The notes under the pieces: model-generated | Databases searched by the model: none | Told to the model about the DNA's origin: nothing | What the model saw: only the letters and a program-made list of their open reading frames with translations | Assembly: GCA_937961455.1 (NCBI GenBank) | Contig: CALGNN010000065.1 | Span: 1-33,104, forward strand | Direction of reading: 5' to 3' | DNA: 33,104 nt | Source: an uncultured Saprospiraceae bacterium | GTDB taxonomy: Bacteria > Bacteroidota > Bacteroidia > Chitinophagales > Saprospiraceae | Translations under genes and position numbers: made by a program | Part shown: positions 1-7,195 of the stretch, piece after piece | Numbering within the stretch: the stretch's first letter is position 1 | Layout of the letters: the number at the start of each line of letters is the position of its first letter

Positions 1-432
<432 letters not shown>

Positions 433-575
433 TTTTTAATAATATGCACAATGCGTGCTCAGTTTTTCTAACTAATTACTGCCTTTTTAAAATATAACAC
501 TTGCTATATTTAGTCACAATCCGCTGATCGGAACAGCATTATGGATGACTATTATTAACAATGCAAGTAAAGATA
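433..575 (+). other. 23S-5S internal transcribed spacer
   Basis: AT-rich spacer of about 140 bases between the 23S and 5S genes. No tRNA cloverleaf or T-loop GGTTCGA-type motif is visible and no coding frame is supported. The T-run at about 430-438 has no preceding hairpin of its own, so it was not called a terminator. Confidence 0.6.
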
Positions 576-683
576 ATGGTGACTGTAGCGAGGGGGTTCC
601 ACCTCTTACCATTCCGAACAGAGAAGTTAAGCCCTTCTGCGCCGATGGTACTGCAGCAATGTGGGAGAGTAGGTCGTCGCCAA
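576..683 (+). rRNA. rrf: 5S ribosomal RNA
   Basis: Complete 5S rRNA. The 5' TGGTGAC (577-583) pairs with the 3' GTCGTCGCCA (673-682), closing helix I. The conserved core CCATTCCGAACAGAGAAG (609-626) and the GTGGGAGAGTAGG block (661-673) are both present. It lies about 145 bases downstream of the 23S gene in the same orientation, which is the standard rrn order, and it is followed directly by a terminator. Ends are judged from helix I and may be off by one or two bases. Confidence 0.96.
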
Positions 684-691
684 TTTTTTTT

Positions 692-725
692 AAAAGCACT
701 CATGTTTTCATGAAGTGCTTTTTTT
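692..725 (+). terminator. Rho-independent terminator of the rRNA operon
   Basis: AAAAGCACT (692-700) pairs with AGTGCTTTT (714-722) and CATG (701-704) with CATG (709-712) around a TTTT loop, leaving one bulged A at 713. The stem runs into a T-tract ending at 725. It starts nine bases after the 5S gene, so it should end the rrn transcript. Confidence 0.85.
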
Positions 726-754
726 ATTTCTACTAAATCTTAAATACCCCACAT

Positions 755-787
755 AAAAAAGGCCCACTACTTTTACGTAGAAGGCCT
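755..787 (-). terminator. Terminator of the small gene at 808-981 (possibly bidirectional)
   Basis: On the plus strand GGCC (761-764) pairs with GGCC (783-786) and CTAC (767-770) with GTAG (777-780), with a 2x2 internal mismatch and a six-base loop. Read on the minus strand the stem is followed by TTTTTT (complement of 755-760), a proper intrinsic terminator about 20 bases past the stop of the small minus-strand gene. On the plus strand the bases after the stem are also T-rich, so it may back up the rrn terminator. Confidence 0.7.
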
Positions 788-807
788 ATTTCTTTTTAAT
801 ATTCTTA

Positions 808-981
808 CTATCCCCAGTCAGATTCTAAATCCATAATGATGTTTTCCATCTTTATGAATTCTTCAACTTGATCAACACTGCTTTCTTTTCTTACATTGTT
901 GAAAATTGGTGATAAAAATTTTGAAAATAATACACTCGGTTTTGGTGTATCTTTTTTTCTAAGTGAAATAACATTACTCAT
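808..981 (-). CDS. Small orphan protein, 57 residues, unknown function
   Basis: I do not recognise this protein. The frame can start at TTG 990, but ATG 981 (MSNVISLRKK...) is the better start. The product has no signal peptide or membrane segment. It has a basic N-terminal part (RKKDTPK) and an acidic C-terminus ending DLESDWG. The frame is supported by context rather than homology. There is a strong minus-strand terminator about 20 bases after the stop, a TAATTTTG promoter element at 1019-1026 giving a leader of roughly 30 bases, and a perfect inverted repeat just upstream. It stands alone between the rRNA operon and a LuxR-type response regulator gene on the same strand. Possible roles include a small effector, a precursor peptide or a regulator partner; nothing in the sequence decides this. 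Confidence 0.55.
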   Translation of the reverse strand: MSNVISLRKKDTPKPSVLFSKFLSPIFNNVRKESSVDQVEEFIKMENIIMDLESDWG

Positions 982-1018
982 TGTTTTCAATTTTAAAGCT
1001 TAAGGTTGTTTGATGAAA

Positions 1019-1026
1019 CAAAATTA
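1019..1026 (-). promoter_or_regulatory. Candidate -7 promoter element (TAATTTTG) of the small gene
   Basis: On the minus strand the sequence TAATTTTG matches the Bacteroidota -7 consensus TAnnTTTG. The expected start of transcription is near 1013-1015, about 32 bases before ATG 981. There is no TTG at the usual 17-23 base distance (TTTA instead), so the -33 region looks weak, which fits an activator-dependent promoter. Confidence 0.45.
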
Positions 1027-1047
1027 CAATTGATAAGAGTCTGATAA

Positions 1048-1065
1048 ACTACCCATGAGGGTAGT
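1048..1065. promoter_or_regulatory. Perfect inverted repeat, putative operator
   Basis: ACTACCC-atga-GGGTAGT: seven-base arms with a four-base centre. It is centred at 1056.5, about 43 bases upstream of the transcription start inferred for the small gene at 808-981, and just upstream of its -33 region. It is not followed by a T-run, so it does not look like a terminator. The half-site TACCCAT resembles the NarL-type heptamer TACYYMT, and a LuxR/NarL-family regulator is encoded next door (1173-1814). Binding is an inference. Confidence 0.5.
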
Positions 1066-1172
1066 ATTTATACTTTTCCACTAATCGATTGAATGAAGTT
1101 TCAACTCGATATAAGGTGTATGTTATCATTAATTAGTTACCAAAATTTTAGAAGAATAAAAATTTGTAAATA

Positions 1173-1814
1173 CTATTCTAATAATCCATATTCAAAGGCA
1201 ATTGCTACCAAACCAGCTGTATTCCTAACGCCTAATTTTGAAATCATATTTCTTCGGTGACTCTCTACTGTGCCAAAGCTGATAAACAGTTTTTCTGCGA
1301 TCTCTTTTGTAGTAAATTCCTTTATGATTAAACCTAAGATCTCTTTTTCTCTTCTAGAGATGCTAGGTAAAAAATTTGATTTCACTGTGCTTTTATCGGG
1401 AGTGTTAATCAAAATTTCCATAACCCTTTGATCATAATATTTCTTGCCTTTCAAAACTTCTTTCATAGCCAATACCAACTCATCTTGACCTGAGTTTTTA
1501 AGAAGATAACCCATCGCACCAGCGCTGATCACATTACGAATCAGTTTTATTTCCGATAGCATAGAAAGAATTAAAATCTTTTGAGTAGGTTTTTGCTCTA
1601 TGATTTTTTTTGTTGCCTGAAGTCCATTCATTTCTGGCATATTTAAATCCATTAGGAGTAAATCTACTTCATTAGAAAGAACATACTCCACAGCTTCTGC
1701 TCCATTCGATGCTTGATAAATAATTGAAAAACTTGGCTCGGATCCTATCATGAGGCTGAGACCATCTAACACAAGTTTGTGGTCATCAGCAAGAACAATC
1801 TTTATAGGATCCAT
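1173..1814 (-). CDS. LuxR/NarL-family response regulator
   Basis: Two-domain response regulator of normal length (213 aa). The receiver domain (about 1-120) has the acidic pair D10/D11, the phospho-acceptor D56 in LLLMDLNMP, S84 at the end of beta-4 and K106 in the GYLLK motif, so all phosphorylation residues are present. The C-terminal LuxR HTH (about 148-210) carries LSxREKEIL-like and IAEKLFISFGTVESHR motifs. It would bind DNA when phosphorylated by a cognate HisKA_3-type kinase, which is encoded two genes upstream (2705-4804). The gene starts 32 bases after the stop of the T9SS protein gene, suggesting co-transcription. The inverted repeat at 1048-1065 is a candidate target. Its HTH is closely similar to that of the receiver-less protein at 12568-12948. 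Confidence 0.93.
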   Translation of the reverse strand: MDPIKIVLADDHKLVLDGLSLMIGSEPSFSIIYQASNGAEAVEYVLSNEVDLLLMDLNMPEMNGLQATKKIIEQKPTQKILILSMLSEIKLIRNVISAGAMGYLLKNSGQDELVLAMKEVLKGKKYYDQRVMEILINTPDKSTVKSNFLPSISRREKEILGLIIKEFTTKEIAEKLFISFGTVESHRRNMISKLGVRNTAGLVAIAFEYGLLE

Positions 1815-1846
1815 TTGCTATGGTTTAGCTAAACTTCTGTAGAAGC

Positions 1847-2629
1847 TTAGATTTTGATAAATTTTGTGTGAATAATTTTAGCGAGATTAATATCTGAAAA
1901 TCTGATATTATAATAACCAGCATGCAATGCATGTACATCTAAGCTCAATCGATCATTTTCTTGGATCACTTGGGATAAAACCAACTTTCCTTGCGCATTG
2001 TAAATTTCTATAATTCCTTCTTGAATATCATTTGATTGAATTTCTAAGAAATCTCCAACTGGATTGGGGAAAACGGTCATTTCCTCTATTACAGTATTTC
2101 TCACATCTGTAGTAAAAGCAAGAATGGACAATGTATTACACCCTGTGTTATTGATAATAGGATCTATAGTGAAAATATCTGCCCCTTCTATTCTGATAAT
2201 CTCTATTGGAAATTCATTATGAGGAACAATACCAATTGTTCCAATATCGCTTGGATCAGTTGCTGTGAAAAATATAGAGTAAATGGAGGACTCCTCATCT
2301 AGAGTTTCTACCAGGCCTGCAGGATGCACCCATAATGATCTTAGTACACCAATTCCAACGGTTTGATGATCGTCTATTTGATTATACGCTAAACCCGAAA
2401 GCTCGGCATTTTCGTTTCCAACTCCATCAAAATTTAATTTAGATAGCTCCCATGCAACTGCAAATTGAAATCCACCTATATTGGTGAATCCTGTAGTTTT
2501 AATTTGTAATTCAATATTATTGCCATCGATTATTGGACTGGCGCATAAGCTCAAATCTTGAGAAAAACCACTAAGAGTTGCTGCACCAATTAAAAGGATA
2601 GAAAGTAATAATTTTTTCATGTTATTCAT
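1847..2629 (-). CDS. Exported cohesin-like protein with T9SS C-terminal sorting domain
   Basis: 260 aa. A signal peptide (about 1-24, MKKLLLSILLIGAATLSGFS) is followed by a beta-rich domain whose IELQIKTTGFTNIGGFQFAV segment resembles the beta strands of cohesin/dockerin-partner folds. The last ~80 residues, starting near TVFPNPVGDFLEI, match the type A sorting domain used by the type IX secretion system, so the protein is expected at the cell surface or released. M4 is an alternative start. Its position is unusual: it lies between the kinase gene (75 bases upstream) and the response regulator gene (32 bases downstream), on the same strand. It may be an output of the pair or part of the sensing. 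Ligand and partner are unknown. Confidence 0.75.
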   Translation of the reverse strand: MNNMKKLLLSILLIGAATLSGFSQDLSLCASPIIDGNNIELQIKTTGFTNIGGFQFAVAWELSKLNFDGVGNENAELSGLAYNQIDDHQTVGIGVLRSLWVHPAGLVETLDEESSIYSIFFTATDPSDIGTIGIVPHNEFPIEIIRIEGADIFTIDPIINNTGCNTLSILAFTTDVRNTVIEEMTVFPNPVGDFLEIQSNDIQEGIIEIYNAQGKLVLSQVIQENDRLSLDVHALHAGYYNIRFSDINLAKIIHTKFIKI

Positions 2630-2704
2630 TTATGGTTAGAAGATATACCTAAATGATACAATTAACAAATGATTCGCTTATCGAAAATGGACTTAAGCCC
2701 TGAC

Positions 2705-4804
2705 TCACAATTTTGGAATATGTATACTCAAGCTAGTGCCCTCTCCTAGTTTTGCATTTATATCTAATACTCCATTCAATTGTTCGACTCTCGATTTGAT
2801 AGATTTTAAACCTAAGCCATCTAATTTTGAGAGTTCTGAAGCATCAAATCCTTTCCCATCATCTTCTAGTATTAAATGATACTCATTTTCAGTTGAAGAA
2901 AATTGAATTAAAAAATTCTTTGCCTCTGCATATTTAATAGCATTATTTGATGCTTCTTGGATGATCCTAAATAGGTATACTTGTGTTTGTTCGTCTCTGG
3001 GTTCATCCGCACCTATGATTTCTGCTCTGACTTTCATGGAATGGGCAGAATCAAGATCTTCTGCTAGCTGTTCAATAGCAGCATGAAGCCCATCTAATCG
3101 TAATGCACCTGGCATGAGATTATGAGAGATCCTTCTTACTTCAGAACTGGCCTGATCGATAAGCTCATTGGTCTTATCATAAACATTCATTTTTTTAACC
3201 TTAGCGACTTCAGCTTGGATATTACTAAAATGCGCTTTTACAGTTGATAGTAATCCTCCTATCCCATCATGCAAATCTTTGGCAATTCTAATTCGTTCTG
3301 CTTCTTGACCTTCAATCATTGAAGACATTGCAAGTATCTTTTTTTCTTTTTCAAGTTTTTCAATTTTCTGAGTATTGATTTCAGTTTCTTGCTGTAATAT
3401 TTTTTTAGCTAATCTACTTCTATTCCAAAATGCTAAGGCAAGTAATAAGCCAAGTAGACTCGAACCGATGAAGATATTTCTTATACTTTGTTGTTTTACT
3501 AATTCTGCCTCTTGTTGAACCAATAAGGTCTCTTTTTTTGCAGTTTCAAATTTTGTTTGAATTTCCCTTACCTTAATATCGTATTTCTTTTGATCCAGAC
3601 TGTCTTTTAAAATATTAGATTCATTTAAAGCATACAAGCTTTCTTTGTATCGGCCCATTTTCTCCAAAACAATACTCTTATGGTCAAGACTGGCATATAT
3701 TCCCTCTGCAAATTTAGTGTCAACATATAAATTATGTGCATCATTTACATGACTTAGGGATTTTTCATAATTTCCGTTCTGCCTTTCTAATCTGCCCAAA
3801 CGCAATTTAATGCCGGCTTGAGCATTAAGTTTTTTAAGTTTAACAAAAACATCTAGCGCTTCTTCCCAATATTTTATGGCTTTAGTAGAATTATTTTTTT
3901 CGTTCCAGATGTCTCCCAACTGTTGGCTATTGTATCCATGAACCACTGGAGAATTAAGTTTTTTCGAGTAATCATAAGCTTTATTGATATAAAATAAGCT
4001 TGAGTCTGGTTGACGCACTTCATAGATATCAGCCAATGACCGATAAGAATATGAAAGGTTTTTGTAATTCTTAGATTGTAAATATAGTCCTACTGCGTTT
4101 TTATAATACTTTATAGAGAGACTGGTATCACCTATAGTTTTATAAAGCGAAGCAATTGAATTGTTTGCTTCAGCTTTAATATCATATTTATATTGAGTTC
4201 TTTCATTGCTGTCGATCATATTTGCAATAGAATCAGCCTCTAAATATAATGTCAGTGCTCTATCGTAATCCAATTGACTTTTGTATAATTTCCCCAAAAA
4301 TACTATAGTATGATTCAAGTTAATAGGATGAACATCAGGATCACTTTTGTCCCTTTTGTAAACTTTTTCAGCATAGTAAATTGCACTATCTTTTTGATTT
4401 ATTTTGGCTTTTAACATTGCCAATTCGTATAACGTGCCACTCATGAAGCTACTTTTATCTAAATCTCGAGCCCTCTTAATATTTTTATGAATGTATACTT
4501 CTGCTGAATCTAATTTTTCAAGATTAAGAAAATAACTGATGTTTAATGTGTTAGAAAGAAATTTTCCTAAAGAATCATTCGTACTATAGGCAATAGAATC
4601 TACCTTATTTTTATGGAAATTAAATTGACTTGAATCTACATTAGAAAAATAATGTGCGCATCTATTATGTGTCAATATTCTCTCTCTATCTGAAATATCA
4701 CCTTTTTCCAATACTTGAAGCATAGAATCAATCTGCCCAGACAAACTGTTGTTTGAAAGAAAAGAAAATATTATTAAATAAAACACATAGTATATTATTC
4801 TCAT
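2705..4804 (-). CDS. TPR-repeat sensor histidine kinase (HisKA_3 / DesK-LiaS type)
   Basis: 699 aa from ATG 4804. The longer frame from TTG 4873 would overlap the preceding gene, and M at 4804 begins a clear signal peptide (MRIIYYVFYLIIFSFLSNN). Order: export signal, about ten TPR-like helical repeats (about 30-410) in the periplasm, one membrane helix (about 443-461), a coiled coil (to about 495), the dimerisation domain with KDLHDGIGG and phospho-acceptor H512, then the HATPase with N-box EASNNAIKYA (N621), G1 box DDGKGF (about 648) and a GLGL/EGTSLSI C-terminal part. All catalytic motifs are intact. In this architecture the TPRs probably sense a periplasmic protein or peptide. The likely partner is the regulator at 1173-1814. 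It starts 13 bases after the stop of the degenerate kinase-like gene. Confidence 0.92.
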   Translation of the reverse strand: MRIIYYVFYLIIFSFLSNNSLSGQIDSMLQVLEKGDISDRERILTHNRCAHYFSNVDSSQFNFHKNKVDSIAYSTNDSLGKFLSNTLNISYFLNLEKLDSAEVYIHKNIKRARDLDKSSFMSGTLYELAMLKAKINQKDSAIYYAEKVYKRDKSDPDVHPINLNHTIVFLGKLYKSQLDYDRALTLYLEADSIANMIDSNERTQYKYDIKAEANNSIASLYKTIGDTSLSIKYYKNAVGLYLQSKNYKNLSYSYRSLADIYEVRQPDSSLFYINKAYDYSKKLNSPVVHGYNSQQLGDIWNEKNNSTKAIKYWEEALDVFVKLKKLNAQAGIKLRLGRLERQNGNYEKSLSHVNDAHNLYVDTKFAEGIYASLDHKSIVLEKMGRYKESLYALNESNILKDSLDQKKYDIKVREIQTKFETAKKETLLVQQEAELVKQQSIRNIFIGSSLLGLLLALAFWNRSRLAKKILQQETEINTQKIEKLEKEKKILAMSSMIEGQEAERIRIAKDLHDGIGGLLSTVKAHFSNIQAEVAKVKKMNVYDKTNELIDQASSEVRRISHNLMPGALRLDGLHAAIEQLAEDLDSAHSMKVRAEIIGADEPRDEQTQVYLFRIIQEASNNAIKYAEAKNFLIQFSSTENEYHLILEDDGKGFDASELSKLDGLGLKSIKSRVEQLNGVLDINAKLGEGTSLSIHIPKL

Positions 4805-4817
4805 TTGCTTCAATGGA

Positions 4818-5444
4818 TTATAGATAATTTTTATTTGGGAGATAAAAGCGAACAGAAGAAAAATCATTCTCAAAGCTTGGTTTAAATATAGACCCGCCTA
4901 AGAAGTTTATTCTTGAACTGAAGTTTCTAAAGCTATTGGAAAACCGTTTATCTAGATTAGTAACTTCAATTTTTTTATCACATTCTAATTGACAAAGAAT
5001 TCTTTTTTTATCAATAAATAATAAAATATTAATCTTTGAAGGATTAGAATTTATAAAAATAAATTTAACTGCGTCAATTATTATCCCACACACAAAACTC
5101 TTAATCACTTCACAATCAATTAGCGCTAAGTTGTCTATTTCATAAAATAATGATAAATCTTCACAATCAATCGCTTCTTGTATTCTAATTATTAATTTTT
5201 CAATAGTGGTTTCAGAGGAAGGCCAATCTAAAGAATTTATTAAGAGGTGCCTTTCAAGATCTTTTTCAAAAAAATGTTTCAAATAATCAACTTGCAAATT
5301 CGATTTTAATTTATCGATGGCATGAATGTTTTTTTCGATCTTGTTTACAGATTTTTGTAACTCTTTAAATAAGTTACAAATTTGAAGTGCATAAAAATTT
5401 TGAATAAAATTAAATTCAATATTATTTTTTTGGGAAAAACTCAT
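4818..5444 (-). CDS. Degenerate histidine-kinase-like protein (predicted inactive)
   Basis: 208 aa from ATG 5444. An ATG at 5498 is in frame, but the bases between are occupied by a terminator hairpin of the previous gene, and 5444 has the A-rich leader typical of this genome. There is no signal peptide or membrane segment. The layout follows the cytoplasmic half of the neighbouring kinase: helical region (about 1-90), then a GHKL-like part with DAVKFIFINSNPSKINILL in the place of the N-box and RINFLGGSIFKPSF near the end, matching the RVExLGG...GTxxxxxLP region. The H-box histidine, the N-box asparagine and the DxGxG motif are all missing, so ATP binding and phosphotransfer are not expected. 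It probably acts by protein contact, for example with the kinase next to it. The family call rests on motif layout only and is moderate. Confidence 0.55.
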   Translation of the reverse strand: MSFSQKNNIEFNFIQNFYALQICNLFKELQKSVNKIEKNIHAIDKLKSNLQVDYLKHFFEKDLERHLLINSLDWPSSETTIEKLIIRIQEAIDCEDLSLFYEIDNLALIDCEVIKSFVCGIIIDAVKFIFINSNPSKINILLFIDKKRILCQLECDKKIEVTNLDKRFSNSFRNFSSRINFLGGSIFKPSFENDFSSVRFYLPNKNYL

Positions 5445-5456
5445 TTTTTTAAATTC

Positions 5457-5494
5457 AAAAACCACTTGCTCTTTTTTAGGGAACAAGTGGTTCA
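5457..5494 (-). terminator. Intrinsic terminator of the S74-domain gene
   Basis: On the plus strand AACCACTTG (5459-5467) and CAAGTGGTT (5484-5492) form a nine-base inverted repeat with a 16-base loop. Read on the minus strand the stem is followed by TTTTT. It begins about 12 bases after the stop of the gene at 5506-6846 and lies inside the longest version of the next frame, which argues for the shorter start at 5444. Confidence 0.65.
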
Positions 5495-5505
5495 TCATAA
5501 AAAAT

Positions 5506-6846
5506 CTATTTCATTCGATTGCTTAACGCTTCTATTAAAGCAGCATTTCTTTCTGTAACTTTTCTCAATTCATCAATTTCGATTTTTTGAGCTTCGATAA
5601 TTTCTTGTTGCTCCTGGACCGCTTTAACTAAGAAGGTGCTCATACCTGCATAATTAATGGCATAAAAGTTCTCATCTTCGCCTGAAACTAATTCGGGGAA
5701 TACTCTTAGCAAGTCTTGGGCTATAAAACCTACGGACTTTTTATTATTGTCTTTATTTCTTTTATAGTAATACTCTGAGGGACTCAAAACTAGAATTTTA
5801 TCAAGTACGTTTTTGATTGGATTGATATCATGTTTTAATCTTACATCAGATGAAGTGCTATAGCTTCCATCGGCTTCATCAAAAAATCCAACTAATGCTC
5901 CATCATATCTTACATTCAAATCATTTGTCCCAATCTCAAAAGACCATTGATCGTCTCCGTCACCATTGTTTTCTAAGGTTAGTCCAGATACAGATGAGCC
6001 TACTTGCTTGACAAAAAGATTTGAATTGGGATTTGTTTCATTAACGCCTAATCTTCCGCCATTTGTAAATGTGAACAGTGGGTTTCCGGTAGAACCATTT
6101 ATGTACATTTCATTTTCAGCACCATTTGGGATACCATTATACTCAATGCTCATTCCATTTGACAAAGCAGTTCCACCTTCAGAGAATAATAAAACAGGTC
6201 TTTTTGAAACAGGCGATTCTAAAATGGCCATAATCCTTGGAACATTTGCAGTCCCGTTAAATAAACCATGAAATGGAGCTTGAGGATTTGTAACTCCGGA
6301 GCCAAACCAAGACCCTGCAGTAATATTTCCGTTTACAGTGTTAATGCTATTTTGCACTTCTAAGTCATTGGCTCCAGGATCTCCTGCTGCTCCATTAATA
6401 ATTCCTACTCGAACACCTCCATTTGGATAAACTACTAATCCACTATTATTGGTGCCAATTGCTCCAAAAGTATAAGGAGCACTATCTATTTGCCTATTTA
6501 CCCATAGTGTGGCATCTGGGCTAGTATCATTAACACCAATTCGTCCACCACTCGTCATAGTCATGCGAGTAATGTTGTCTGTTCTAAAGGTCAAATTTTC
6601 TGGTTTTGTGGTTCCAAGGATACCTCCGTTGCTGGCATTTGTGCCCAAAATCAAAACATTGTTTCCTGCATTCATTTCGATTATTGCATCATTATCATTG
6701 TCTGAATCTACAATTAATAATTCTCTGTTATTTTGACTATTGTTGCTCCCGATAGTTAGTGTACCATCAATCGCGGAATTGCCATTTTGGGCTTGTATTG
6801 AAATGTTCAAGCTAAAAATGAGCCCTATAAAAATTATGTTTTTCAT
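5506..6846 (-). CDS. Exported protein with C-terminal S74 (intramolecular chaperone) domain
   Basis: 446 aa with a signal peptide (about 1-19, MKNIIFIGLIFSLNISIQA). The middle is Gly/Asn/Asp-rich with repeated modules such as GGRIGVNDTSPDATLWV (near 104) and GGRLGVNETNPNSNLFV, a pattern seen in trimeric beta-structured fibres. Residues about 333-446 form an S74 domain: SDVRLKHDI, with the Ser and downstream Lys expected for self-cleavage, then SVGFIAQDLLRVFPELV and a C-terminal coiled coil rich in Glu and Ile. In phage tail spikes this domain trimerises the protein and then cuts itself off. In Bacteroidota similar genes encode exported non-phage proteins, and there are no phage genes around it here. 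No T9SS domain is visible, so the route to the surface is unclear. The gene ends in its own terminator. Confidence 0.82.
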   Translation of the reverse strand: MKNIIFIGLIFSLNISIQAQNGNSAIDGTLTIGSNNSQNNRELLIVDSDNDNDAIIEMNAGNNVLILGTNASNGGILGTTKPENLTFRTDNITRMTMTSGGRIGVNDTSPDATLWVNRQIDSAPYTFGAIGTNNSGLVVYPNGGVRVGIINGAAGDPGANDLEVQNSINTVNGNITAGSWFGSGVTNPQAPFHGLFNGTANVPRIMAILESPVSKRPVLLFSEGGTALSNGMSIEYNGIPNGAENEMYINGSTGNPLFTFTNGGRLGVNETNPNSNLFVKQVGSSVSGLTLENNGDGDDQWSFEIGTNDLNVRYDGALVGFFDEADGSYSTSSDVRLKHDINPIKNVLDKILVLSPSEYYYKRNKDNNKKSVGFIAQDLLRVFPELVSGEDENFYAINYAGMSTFLVKAVQEQQEIIEAQKIEIDELRKVTERNAALIEALSNRMK

Positions 6847-7049
6847 TGATTTAGATTTAGTAAAAAATTGAATAAATAGCGATGAAGGTTATTTGTTGGA
6901 CGTATTCGATTGTTTTAGCCCTCATCAAGTTTGTTATACAAAACTGAAACTATTCCAGGACAGAAACCTCTATGCAATCATTCAAAGGCTAAAATCTATG
7001 AATTCATCTAATGGTTTTGAGGCTTTGTAATTGGCAATTGGTTAATAGC

Positions 7050-7112
7050 TTAAACTACCATTTTTACACTGCGAACCACAATCAACCATAAACTGTAGTT
7101 TAACTTCGCAGT
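7050..7112. repeat. Two crossing inverted repeats (possible structured element)
   Basis: Repeat one: TTAAACTAC (7050-7058) with GTAGTTTAA (7095-7103), nine base pairs. Repeat two: ACTGCGAA (7068-7075) with TTCGCAGT (7105-7112), eight base pairs. One arm of the second lies in the loop of the first and the other just outside it, a pseudoknot order. Only one base separates the two 3' arms, so both stems may not form together and they could be alternatives. Nothing shows that the region is transcribed. Confidence 0.5.
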
Positions 7113-7183
7113 CGCACTTCAATTACTCAAAGCGCTGTCGCACTTTGCACCTTCGGTGAACGTTCGTTCAATACAAAAATCCT

Positions 7184-7191
7184 TACATTTG
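7184..7191 (+). promoter_or_regulatory. Candidate -7 promoter element (TACATTTG), start very close to ATG 7196
   Basis: Perfect match to TAnnTTTG. Transcription would start near 7195-7197, at or beside the ATG at 7196, giving a leaderless or nearly leaderless message. No TTG is present 17-23 bases upstream (TTC at 7163-7165), so support is limited. Confidence 0.4.
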
Positions 7192-7195
7192 CATC

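Larger units (their letters stand above)
6847..7195. other. Gene-free stretch between divergent genes, with crossing inverted repeats
   Basis: No coding frame is supported on either strand. The left part (6847-7040) is plain AT-rich DNA that should hold the promoter of the minus-strand S74 gene; no clear TAnnTTTG was found there. The right part (7050-7170) is richer in GC and in repeats: two overlapping inverted repeats (7050-7112), a nine-base direct repeat GTCGCACTT at 7111-7119 and 7137-7145, a short hairpin CACC-TTC-GGTG near 7150-7160 and the palindrome GAACGTTC. It ends with a TACATTTG element at 7184-7191, directly before the next gene. Confidence 0.6.

Noticed and set aside
514-736. 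Open frames of about 60 residues on both strands over the 5S gene
   Set aside because: They lie on a clear 5S rRNA and its terminator; the frames are by-products of RNA sequence.
1048-1065. Palindrome read as a terminator of the response regulator gene
   Set aside because: No T-run follows on the minus strand and it is over 100 bases past the stop codon; an operator fits better.
5966-6736. Plus-strand frames of 101 and 75 residues inside the S74-domain gene
   Set aside because: Antisense shadows of a well supported minus-strand gene with signal peptide and S74 domain.
5506-6846. S74-domain gene as evidence of a prophage
   Set aside because: Signal peptide present and no phage structural, integrase or lysis genes in the window.
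7111-7145. Two GTCGCACTT copies as the start of a CRISPR array
   Set aside because: Only two nine-base copies, spaced 26 bases apart, with no further units and no cas genes.
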